Positions 55,750-64,000 of a stretch of 64,000 bases of DNA are shown one piece after another; the stretch's first letter is position 1, and the number at the start of each line of letters is the position of its first letter. The translations under genes were made by a program, and so were the position numbers. The DNA is taken from NCBI GenBank assembly GCA_014529385.2, contig CM043942.1:51524774-51588773 (forward strand), in the 5' to 3' direction. The notes under the pieces are model-generated. The model saw nothing but the letters and a program-made list of their open reading frames with translations. It had not been told where the DNA came from and made no database searches. Origin of the DNA: Adiantum capillus-veneris. Its lineage: Eukaryota > Streptophyta > Polypodiopsida > Polypodiales > Pteridaceae.

Positions 55750-56910
55750 CAACTGACAATGATCTATCTTCCATGATAGATGAGTATGCTATTGACCCCG
55801 ATTTGAAGGATGTAATTTCATCCCTTGCCTTAGGGAAGAAAGAAGAACCATTCACCTTGCAGGATGGTTACCTTCTCCATGGCAATAGGCTATGTGTTAC
55901 TCACTCTCTTCATGACAAAGTAATGTATGAATCCCATGCTCCTCCCTATGCGGGGCATAGAGGGCAACCTACTCTTTGAGAAGTAGAAACATACTTCTAT
56001 TGGCCTACCATAAAAGTAGACATACAAGAGTATGTTTGAAAATGCATCGTATGCCAAAAGACAAAGTATGATATAGGGAAGCAACCTGGGGTACTCCAGC
56101 CATTACCAATCCCTAATTCACCATGGGAGAGTATATCCATGGATTTTATCTTTGGATTACCCAATCTATCCATGGGAATATGCAAATATGGACAATAGTC
56201 GACAAGTTTAGCAAAAAACACACTTTATACTTGTCAAAAAGACTATTAAGGCGCACCAAATGGCAAACCTCTTTATAGCCCAAATTTTCAAACACCATGG
56301 CTTGCCAACATCAATCGTGTCGGATAGATATCCTCAAATGACCAATAATTTTTGGAAGGGTCTCTTTGAGAATCTAGTTACAAGGCTAGATTTCTCTTCA
56401 GTCTATCACCCACAAACGGATGGCCAAAGTGAAATAGCTAACCTCACGATTCTAGATCTACTCAAGACCTATGTTACGGAAGTAGATCAACGTTCCCAAT
56501 GGGAGAGGTACCTACCCCTTATAGAGTATGCGTACAATAACACTATATACAGGGAAGACTCCTTTTGAGATCATTGATGAAAGACCAAAAAGTCCCTTGC
56601 TACTTAAGGTACATGGGAAGATCTTCGCGGTGATGAGTATAGCCGAGACCTACAAGAATATTTTCAAAAGATTGAGGCTATATCCATCTCCCAACAAAGG
56701 CAAAAAGCTGCTATTGACAAGCACAGATGGGACTTAGCCTTCAAGAAAAATGATTGGGTCCTACTCAAGTTTCCCAAGGCTTTCAATTGAGGCAAACTAC
56801 GAGCAAAAATCTTACCGTTATCAAAAGTATTATGCTAAATTATCAAAAAGATACAATGGTCCTTTCCAAATCTTAAAACGAACCAATGAGATGGCCTATC
56901 CGCTAAGAAA
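55740..56910 (+). pseudogene. gypsy-C integrase, broken and C-terminally deleted
   Basis: HHCC region with CVVCQKTK equivalent as CIVCQKTK (near 56,043) and frameshifts. Core: MDFIFGLP (near 56,140), TSIVSDRYPQMTNNFWKGLF (56,308-56,360; the Asp is in SDR, and DP has changed to YP) and YHPQTDGQSEIANL (56,405-56,445). After the NEMAYPL equivalent (about 56,890) the sequence jumps to CCGCTAAG just before the purine tract. The C-terminal tail and the chromodomain are therefore deleted. Confidence 0.82.
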
Positions 56911-56984
56911 TGTAGACTAATGACTAAGACTTTATCTTCTCTACCTCATAGTCCAGGACGACTATGGTTTCAAGAGAGAGGTAA

Positions 56985-57219
56985 TGTCATAAAATGTAAT
57001 ATCTACCTATTTCAAAAAGACTTTCTCATATTAAACTGATCATTTAATATTGCAGAGATGAATGGGAACAAGAGGTAGAATATAGACATGTGCACATAAT
57101 GGAGCTCAAAAGACCTTAGGGTTAGCTTCATTCAAGACCTCCAAAGGTTAGTGTTAAAAGTTATTACCTAGGATCTTAGGCAAGGTAGGAATAACCTTGA
57201 GGTGGGAACCCTACCCAAG
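56985..57219 (+). repeat. gypsy-C 3' LTR, first 235 bp, cut by H
   Basis: Starts TGTCATAAAATGTAATATC after purine tract CAAGAGAGAGGTAA and matches the start of the gypsy-A and gypsy-B LTRs, with a deletion in the middle. It ends at CCCTACCCAAG, which aligns with CCCAGCCCAAGCTTGAG in gypsy-A; H starts at the next base. The rest of this LTR should lie beyond the 3' end of H. Confidence 0.88.
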
Positions 57220-58175
57220 TGTTGACCGCTGGGTCAACAACACAACATAACTCAAGTTTCGTACCAAAGTCTTATCTTTTGCGAGTTATGAAATGCTGCG
57301 GATTATGGCTATAAACGTCATTTGTAATGAGTAGTTATTCTAGTTTCAGAAGCCGGAGTGCAATGGCACTTCAAGATTGTAAATACAAAGCCATTTGACC
57401 CTTTCAACCCCATTTTTGGTTAAACCTAAGGTAGCCTTAGTATATAAGGTACCTAGGTCATTTTGTAAAAGGACTTTAATCATAATCAAAGTTTTAGCGC
57501 TGCCGTCTACTGTGTGTGAGAGAGAAAGAGAGTGAGTGTGAGCTTCATCCTCCCGTTACGCCCGGCTCGCTCAACACATTGGAGATCCGATTGCACCATT
57601 GCGGTAGGCTCGAGGAGAGCTACGCGACAACGCCAAGCATTCCACGCGAGACGAAGCGCACACGCCGACGTATCTACTAGCTATTTGTGGCCGTAAGTGT
57701 ATCAAACGATGTCTGTTTTTTGTGTGCTAGTAGTCTATAGAATCGTGGCGACATAAGCTACGCATAGGTACTCATAAATTTCAGTTTCGGGCACTTTCAA
57801 AATTCGGCTCTGTCATCCTACGCGTTCTCCACAGATGGGTTTAGAGTGAGGGTTTTGAGTGTAGAAGCTTATGGACAGGTGTATCCTAGTGAGGGGATAG
57901 TGTTCCTTAAGTTTCGTATGAATCTGGCATGATTAGGTGAGTTACCTTCCGCATGTGTGTATGTGGCTAGGTGGTGTAGTTGAGAGCAGTGAGGTTCTTG
58001 ATTGTGGTTTAGTTGGCCTTCCTGAGTGTTGTATGTGTAGGATGGTCTCAGCCTGACAAGCTTAAGAGATTTCCTCCGTGTGCCTATCGTGTCATCTGTG
58101 TCCTCGATTGACATTATGTTGATCTAGGTAGTGTTTGTATGCACTTCATGGGTGTGTGAGTCTCTCCGTCCAACA
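57220..58175 (+). repeat. 5' LTR of element H
   Basis: 956 bp, beginning TGTTGACCGCTGGGTCAACA (an inverted repeat of 8 bp with a 4-bp loop at the very end) and ending GTCCAACA. TATATAAG at 57,441-57,448 is the likely promoter. A half-site CATCCTACGCGT at 57,814-57,825 matches the leader palindromes. Confidence 0.85.
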
Positions 58176-58176
58176 T

Positions 58177-58193
58177 TGGCGCCGCTGCCGGGG
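58177..58193 (+). other. Primer binding site of element H
   Basis: TGGCGCCGCTGCCGGGG, 1 bp after the LTR; close to the common plant TGGCGCCGTTGCCGGGG type. Confidence 0.85.
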
Positions 58194-58599
58194 ACACAAG
58201 GACCTAAGTAGGTTTCCTACTAACACTTGTGTGATGGTTGCTTGATTAGTTTCGGCTAAAAAAAAACGTTTTTCTTAAGTGGATCCGGAAGAGGATATTC
58301 CGCGATCAAGTGGATAGCCAGGAAGCGTGTGTCTTGCCGAGGGTCTGCGACTAGATAGGTTTAGTTAGGATATGTGGATTAGAGTAGTTGTTGGTGGTCG
58401 AGTGATTTGTGAGGTGATAAAAGCGTTTACTAGTCCGTGTGTGGCAGTGAAGCGTTTTTCTACTCATAGATGCAAAACCCCATATGGTTTGTAGGAGTAG
58501 CTTTAGGTAAGTGATTCGATTCTGATCTAGAGCTATTCATCATTGAATTATTTGCTAAAGTGCTTGATTGCATTTGAAATCACGAAAAAGTGTGCTTTT

Positions 58600-60180
58600 G
58601 AGGGTAAAAATGCATTAAACAAGTTTTTGTGGATATTTTTGTATGACTAACTGATGTTGTGCATATAAAAGAGCATTTGCAAGGGTTCTGTGAAGAAAAC
58701 CTGCAATTTTGTAAACATAGACATCCTACGCGTAGGATGTCTCAAGGGGGTTCTGGAGACCAATTTTGAAAATTCTGACTGCACCAGTGGGTTAAGAGGG
58801 TAGGTTTTACCCTAGTAACATATTGACTTGGGTGTTTTTCCCTATTTTTGTTGACCAAAAGCCAAAAGGTGGAGTCAAAAAACGCAAAATTTTAGCAAAG
58901 GCTAATTGAGTGATTTTTGCATGTTTTTGCAATTGTGAAGCATACTTGCACTTGCTGAGAGCATAAGGAAGCATCAGGGACACTTCAATCTGAAAAAATC
59001 AGTAGTAGACATCCTACGCGTAGGATGTCTACAGGGTGATCTGGTGGAAATTTTGAAAATCTGAGGTTACAAGTGTGTTTAGAAGGTAGATTTTACCCTA
59101 TTTTCACCTAGAAAGTGGAAGTTTGACCAAATTTTGACAGATCAAGACCAAAAGATGAGAATGGCCAGACATCCTATCCAAATTGTGTCCAAGGCATAAT
59201 TTTAGAGACCAAACCATAGGATGACTTCATGTGCATGTTATACATGATGTTTTGAGTGCATGTGGGAGTTTTCACCTCATTTGGGTGAGAAAATTGGGTT
59301 CAAAGCGGACTTTAACACTTTTGACTGAAAAAGGCAAGAACAGCTAAAATTTGGGTCTTTTGAGATCCAAACTCAAATCTAAGCATACCACTGGGTTGCT
59401 GACATCAAGGGGAAGCTTTGGGTCAAGTCTGGGGTCAAACAGGCCAAAAAAGACATCCTACGCGTAGTATGACACATGTGTGTGATTTTGCACTCCAAAC
59501 TTAATTTTGAGCATACCACAGTGATCAGCACCTTAAGGAGAGTCTGTGGTTCAAATTTGGGGTAATTCTGAGTGTTAGACATCCTACGCGTAGGATGTCT
59601 AAGGCATAATTCTGAAACCAAAATTTTCTGTGACCATACCATGCTGTCATATAGCCTTAGGCAAGCCTCCTAGTCAAATTTGGTCCATTTGGAGCTGATT
59701 TGACTAGGAATTCATCAGAACAGACATCAGGCTTTTGAATATGATTCTTGTTCATTTGACCTACCCTATAGGTGTCAGAATCAAAAAGTAAAAATAGCTG
59801 TGAGTTTAGCACATCAAGGGGAAGCTACAGTGCAAGTTTGAGCTGAAACAGAGTAAAAAGACATCCTACGCGTAGGATGTCTCCAGCTTGATTTAGGACT
59901 CCAAATCAACCTATGAGCACACCACTGTGATCAGCACATCAAGGAGAAGCTGGGGTGAAAATTTCAAGTCATTCTGAGCAAAAAGACATCCTACGCGTAG
60001 GATGTCTCAAGGCCATTTTTAAATCCAAATGAGATTCTGAGCATACCATTGTGTTGCTGGACTTAAGGGGAGTCTCTGGACCAAATTTTGTTAAATTCTA
60101 AGCATATAGACATACTACGCGTAGGATGTCTCCAGGCCAGTTTTAGGGTCCAACTGTGCTTTTGACCACACAGAAGTGTT
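58600..60180. repeat. Palindrome-bearing tandem array in H leader
   Basis: Diverged tandem units of about 125 bp, clearest in 59,390-60,180. Each includes GAGCATACCACTGTGATCAG, CATCAAGGGGAAGCT and, at its end, a 24-bp palindrome made of AGACATCCTACG and its exact reverse complement. Sites: 58,719-58,742, 59,007-59,030, 59,451-59,474 (3' half degenerate), 59,577-59,600, 59,859-59,882, 59,984-60,007 and 60,108-60,131 (one mismatch). The last three are 125 and 124 bp apart. Decayed half-sites lie near 59,167 and 59,725. Confidence 0.92.
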
Positions 60181-60588
60181 CACAGTGTCACAGAGATCCC
60201 AAATCTTTTTTCAAAATTGAATTTGGACTCATTTTGACCATTCTAAACTGCATTTCACTGTTTTGGCCATAACTTTCACAAACGGTATCGGATCGGAAAA
60301 GTTTTTATATCAAAACGTAGCCTGAGAGCGGCTGTACAGATCTTAGAGCAAAATTTGAACTTAATGTATGCCTATGGAAACCATTTAGTTCAATTTGAAA
60401 AAAAAAACGTCGTTTGAGGCCTCAAAATTCATCCGGAAGTCAGGGGTGTCTAAAAGCGACAATTTACAAGAATTGTGACGAAACGATTGCGGTTTTGGAC
60501 ATAGTTTCGACTTTTCCCTAACCAAAGCACTTGAACACAGTGGACTAAGTCTACTTGAACCAAGAAAAAGCTCTTAAGCCTAGAAATC

Positions 60589-61791
60589 ATGTCTACCCTA
60601 GATTCAAACGCAGCTTACACAAGCTTGGAGATCCCGACGATAGAGGAATATCCTCCCACAATGGATCTTCCAAACTTGCAATTGATAAAGACCCATCTTG
60701 TTGAGAGAGTTTGGATGATCGATCATGAGAGTGAAGGACTATATAGAAACATTGATGACAACGAGGTCAATCTTTATAGGTGCTCAGATCCATACCTAGA
60801 AGAGATAACGGATTACAAGCTCTTATATGTGTACACATACGGAGTTGACTGTCAATGGAGATCTATAGTTGTTGACAAGTATGGACGAGAATACAAAGTT
60901 GTAGAAAGCACAAATCCACAAATTGTACTAGAAAGAGGTGGATATTTGGTCAATGAAGGACCACAAATGCCTCCACCAAAGACGAGAATTCCTATAGGAA
61001 TTCCAAGAAGAGAGCCACCAGGATTCCCTTCAAGAGCGATAACGAGAGAAGGATTGGGAGAGTCTCTGGTTAGACTTGTAGACAATCGACGAGTTAGACC
61101 ATCCCAAGTCCAGAAATGGGTAAACAGAAAATACTCCGGAGATAAAGATCCGAGAGATCACGTAGTGGCTTTTAGAAGAGTGATTAGAGCAGAGGAAGTT
61201 TCAGATTTTGCGACACAGTTTGCCGGATTTGGATTGACTCTAGAAGATGATGCAGCTACATGGTTCGACTCGGTGGAAAAATGGGATTTTGAGACCCTAG
61301 ATGAGCTGTTTGAGGAGTTTATTGAAGAATTCTCGCCAAATGGCATTGCTCACAACACGGTCTCGCAAATCCATAGATTCAAACAGAAAGAGAATGAATC
61401 AGTACGCAAAGCATCATTACGGCTCAAGAGATATGTTAAGCTCTGTCCGAGAGCGGAATTACCTACGCAAGCAGGATTGATGCTGATCTTTATCCAGGGA
61501 ATGAGACATGCGGGCCTTCAGAAGGATCTGCATATGATAAGGAGGATGACGCTAAACGAGTTGATCAAAGAAGCTCTTTATCTAGTGGATAACTGTGAGG
61601 CATACAAAGAAAAGGACTTAAAGAGTGAAGGAGATGACACATCCTCTCAGCACAGTGTTTCACAGATAAGTGAGTCCATTGCCAAGCCAACGGCACCTAT
61701 TGATCAAGAAAAGCTTATCGGTGACTTGGTCAAGAGGTTGATTCCTCTTGTAAGGTTTGATTCAGGAGAGCCGAAGTGGTGTGAAAATTGA
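60589..61791 (+). CDS. Element H gag, 400 codons
   Basis: The ATG at 60,589 follows AGAAATC and is the first Met in the frame. Residues 1-150 are an unrecognised N-terminal part (DNEVNLYRCSDPYLEEITDY). Then comes a Pro-rich linker, and from residue about 165 a retrotransposon gag capsid: RPSQVQKWVNRKYSGDKDP, HVVAFRRVIRAEEVSDFATQ, LEDDAATWFDSVEKWDFETL, FIEEFSPN and ENESVRKASLRLKRYVKLCP. It ends WCEN at 61,791; the next frame overlaps at TTGA (61,788). The long open frame shows that H is less decayed than F or G. Confidence 0.85.
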   Translation: MSTLDSNAAYTSLEIPTIEEYPPTMDLPNLQLIKTHLVERVWMIDHESEGLYRNIDDNEVNLYRCSDPYLEEITDYKLLYVYTYGVDCQWRSIVVDKYGREYKVVESTNPQIVLERGGYLVNEGPQMPPPKTRIPIGIPRREPPGFPSRAITREGLGESLVRLVDNRRVRPSQVQKWVNRKYSGDKDPRDHVVAFRRVIRAEEVSDFATQFAGFGLTLEDDAATWFDSVEKWDFETLDELFEEFIEEFSPNGIAHNTVSQIHRFKQKENESVRKASLRLKRYVKLCPRAELPTQAGLMLIFIQGMRHAGLQKDLHMIRRMTLNELIKEALYLVDNCEAYKEKDLKSEGDDTSSQHSVSQISESIAKPTAPIDQEKLIGDLVKRLIPLVRFDSGEPKWCEN

Positions 61792-62621
61792 GAGAAAATG
61801 GACGAACCATACGGGAAGAGTGCTATTATAGCATGGAAAATTCTAGGGAGAGGTATGTACAACCTGTTCTAGAAGCACCTACTCCACCTAGATACATTAC
61901 GGAAAATGCACCAGGACCAGTAGGAGTTTTAAGGCCACAGCTTGTCTTAGGACAACAACCTCCGCTGCCAGGTGCTAGAATGCCGGTAGACATGAGATAC
62001 ATGCCAATGATGGAAGCATCAAATAAACCAATGCCAGTACCAGCTACAATGTGGTATAGCAACCAAAGTAGGTACTACCCTTCGGAGCAACAAAAGGTGA
62101 GAGAAACACATGGAGTGGTGAGGCCGGTACAACCTCCACCTCCCGGGTTTCAGTCGAAAGAAAGAAGGTATGAAATGGACGAAAGGACATTGCGATTCAT
62201 TGCAAATAGCGGCTTATCTAGGTCAAAGCTTGCTTATAGCCAAGAGGAAATGAAAAATCTCCTCAAAGACAGATTGTCACAAAAGTCGTGACAACCACTT
62301 GGTCAAACAAATGTCCTCATCACGGAGATCACTGAAGTAAATGCCTATTGTCTTGAGTGTGGCATCACTCACTTGATCCCCGATTGCCCGAAAAACCCAA
62401 ACCAAATCAGGAAAATCACGACAAATGTATCAGGGATTGTTCAACTCCCTAGTAGCTCAGAAAATGAAAATGTTGTACCAGTTCAAGTGGTTACGAGAGC
62501 ACAAGCTCAAAAGAAAGCTGATGAGAATCCAGAGACAAAGAACACGGAAAGTGACACGAGTCCAAAGACAGATGATGGACCAAAGACAGACGCACCTAGT
62601 CAGAAAACCAAGAGCAAATGA
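61788..62621 (+). pseudogene. Element H gag continuation: Pro-rich tail and zinc knuckle
   Basis: 61,788-62,291 reads ERYVQPVLEAPTPPRYITEN, Pro-rich repeats and MDERTLRFIANSGLSRSKLA, and stops at 62,289-62,291. The segment then holds CLECGITHLIPDC (about 62,349-62,387), a C-X2-C-X3-H-X4-C knuckle with the same short spacing as in G (CNRCGIDHLIAQC). An acidic, Thr/Lys-rich tail follows to 62,621. One shift (61,788) and one shift or stop (62,290) separate these from the capsid, so a single Gag would require recoding or this copy is damaged. Confidence 0.75.
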
Positions 62622-62648
62622 AATAGTTGGAAAGCTAGAAAGACTAGG

Positions 62649-63125
62649 ATGAAAGCACGCAGGGAACGAGAGCAAAAATCCCTAGCTGAGAAGCTTACCG
62701 AAGCTGCGGAGAAGATAAAACAACATGAGGAAAAGGAGGCACCTTCTCTTACACAGATGTTTAAACCTCTAGAAGTACCATCCACGGATGAGAAACCGAG
62801 AAGTGCTAGTTCAGGAGGATCTGTGTTGGTAGAGAAGGTTAATGAGACATTAGATGCCCTCTTGAAAGCCTATGATGCGAGGCTCAAAAACAATCAAACC
62901 CAAGAACAAAGGTGGATGACATATCCCTGTACGGAACTAGAAAAGCAAAGGTTTGAAATGTGCAAGAAAATGATTCAAACAGCCCAAGCTTTACTAGAAG
63001 CACGAGTTGCAAAACCTGAGGATGTGATCCGTGTCATGCCTACACAAATAATCCCACCAAACCAGGAACTAAAAGAGCCAGATTCTAGTCATGAGCACAG
63101 ACCAAACCTCAAAGACCAGCATTAG
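62649..63125 (+). CDS. Element H gag-pro linker frame, coiled-coil
   Basis: 159 codons. Lys/Glu-rich coiled coil at the start (REREQKSLAEKLTEAAEKIK), then VEKVNETLDALLKAYDARLK and CKKMIQTAQALLEARVAKPE. No family recognised; it sits between the knuckle and the protease and is probably part of the polyprotein, separated by shifts at 62,621 and 63,125. Confidence 0.55.
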   Translation: MKARREREQKSLAEKLTEAAEKIKQHEEKEAPSLTQMFKPLEVPSTDEKPRSASSGGSVLVEKVNETLDALLKAYDARLKNNQTQEQRWMTYPCTELEKQRFEMCKKMIQTAQALLEARVAKPEDVIRVMPTQIIPPNQELKEPDSSHEHRPNLKDQH

Positions 63126-63143
63126 AACCAAGGATAGTACTGA

Positions 63144-64000
63144 ATACCACGGATAACTCTTCCGAGGGAAATTCACCAAGCTATACCTGAGGATTGTAAA
63201 GAGATAGATGGTCTTGACGAATTGTGGAAACAAGTCAGTGAGGCCAATGAAGCCGATGACCTAAGAAGACGAGTAGACAAGACTGGTGATGAAAGAGAAG
63301 TGTTTCTACCACCAATAGAGGAATTTGAGACTGGATCTCAAATGAATATAGACGTGCGATCGTATTGGGGAAACAAAGGATCTGTACAATCTATGGATAG
63401 TCAACCCCATTCGCTAAGAACACTACCGTCCTACATGGGAGAGTACGAGACCAAGTCAGATGTGGTTCTAGTCCCATCACAGAGACTGTCTCCCAACAAG
63501 GCCATCGATTCAAAGGGGCTAGTAGATATTCTATCTACCCCAGTCACCTGTACAATAGTGTTAGCCGAGTTGCTCAGAATAAGACCAAACATGTGGGCTA
63601 ATGTGGGTAAATGTCTAGAGAAATTTGGTGTAAAAACCCCAATGACTCAAATTGAGGAAGGCATCAAAGAGCTTGAAATGCCTCAACTAAATACTAGGCT
63701 AGTGCCATTAAACAAGGTAGGCGAGTATTACGAGGGAGAAGATGGAAACACCACCCTTCCTGTGGAATTCAATGGTGTACAAACCATGGCAATCCTTGAC
63801 AGTGGAGCTGGTGTGGCCATTGCAACCAAAGAGGTTTGGAAAAAATGGGGAAAACCTGCCTTGAGATCCACACGAATGACCCTGCAGCTTGCAGACGGAC
63901 GCAAGGAAAAGCCCATAGGACTGCTAGAAAAAGTAATTGTTACTTCTTGTGGCATTGAATATGAACACACTTTTGCTGTTGTTGACTTTGGCAAGAAGAA
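63144..64000 (+). CDS. Element H protease frame, open to window end
   Basis: No stop from 63,144 (after TGA 63,141-63,143) to 64,000, 285 codons; first Met at 63,342. It contains PVTCTIVLAELLRIRPNMW (about 63,541) and VPLNKVGEYYEGEDGNTTLP, then the retropepsin box MAILDSGAGVAIATKEVW (about 63,786-63,840), LQLADGRKEKPIGLLEKVIV and YEHTFAVVDFGKK at the edge. Homologous to the G protease (VPINELGQYFEGDESNATLP; GILDGGAGVSIVTKDCW). The active-site D-S-G is intact. Whether RT follows is beyond the window. Confidence 0.85.
   Translation, partial: MPRITLPREIHQAIPEDCKEIDGLDELWKQVSEANEADDLRRRVDKTGDEREVFLPPIEEFETGSQMNIDVRSYWGNKGSVQSMDSQPHSLRTLPSYMGEYETKSDVVLVPSQRLSPNKAIDSKGLVDILSTPVTCTIVLAELLRIRPNMWANVGKCLEKFGVKTPMTQIEEGIKELEMPQLNTRLVPLNKVGEYYEGEDGNTTLPVEFNGVQTMAILDSGAGVAIATKEVWKKWGKPALRSTRMTLQLADGRKEKPIGLLEKVIVTSCGIEYEHTFAVVDFGKK

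Larger units (their letters stand above)
57220..64000 (+). mobile_element. Element H: Ty3-type LTR retroelement, 5' part (runs off window)
   Basis: 5' LTR 57220-58175, primer binding site 58177-58193, leader 58194-60588 with palindrome array, gag 60589-62291 and beyond, zinc knuckle and protease to the window end. The 3' LTR is outside. Inserted in the LTR of gypsy-C; the expected target duplication is CCAAG (57,215-57,219). H is homologous to gag remnant F and, in protease and terminal knuckle, to element G. Whether it carries RT and integrase cannot be seen. Confidence 0.9.

Noticed and set aside
58719-60131. Regularly spaced palindromic repeats resembling a CRISPR array
   Set aside because: Spacing is 124-444 bp, the intervening DNA is itself a diverged tandem repeat, and the array lies in the leader of a eukaryotic LTR element with no cas genes.

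Overview
This is a gene-poor, repeat-filled stretch of a large plant nuclear genome. Nearly every recognisable coding segment belongs to a retroelement: Ty1/copia, Ty3/gypsy chromovirus, a gag-protease Ty3-like family, and L1-like LINEs. Primer binding sites matching initiator Met tRNA (TGGTATCAGAGC) and the TGGCGCCG...CCGGGG type are typical of plants. Long CT/GA, TG and poly-G tracts are common. I could not identify the species. A non-seed vascular plant such as a fern is a weak guess from the look of the elements. I see no convincing intact host gene, rRNA or tRNA.

Layout. 57-5302: a complete but decayed copia element with LTRs and an AAAAT target duplication. 6686-11412: a nearly full-length L1-like LINE flanked on both sides by CT repeats. 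11413-19200: decayed sequence holding an old gag (minus), a 331-bp tandem duplication, a DUF4283-like ORF remnant (minus), microsatellites and a possible broken gene (minus). 19271-19743: a foldback element. 19750-21225: a 5'-truncated LINE (minus).

21240-40165 is a nest. An old minus-strand copia element (copia-2) is split into three pieces by two related chromovirus insertions: gypsy-A (plus, 21538-30135) and gypsy-B (minus, 31251-40051). Each has its own target duplication. Gypsy-A itself carries a solo copia-type LTR (27764-28477, TSD AAAAG). 40166-50010: a minus-strand Ty3 gag remnant split by element G (40895-49766). G is an LTR element that codes for gag, four zinc knuckles and a protease but has no reverse transcriptase or integrase.

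50030-57219: a third gypsy-A/B relative (gypsy-C). It is truncated at both ends, and its protease region is replaced by about 3.9 kb of unrelated sequence with unidentified ORF remnants. 57220-64000: the 5' LTR, leader, gag and protease of element H, inserted in the LTR of gypsy-C and running off the window.

The most unusual structure is the 2.4-kb leader of H. It has a diverged tandem array (unit about 125 bp), each better unit carrying a 24-bp perfect or near-perfect palindrome centred on ACGCGT. A matching half-site lies in H's own LTR. G and H share protease similarity and an unusual short CCHC knuckle, so G may depend on H-like relatives. Order of events inferred from nesting: copia-2 first, then gypsy-A and gypsy-B, with the solo LTR after A; gypsy-C before H; the minus gag remnant before G.
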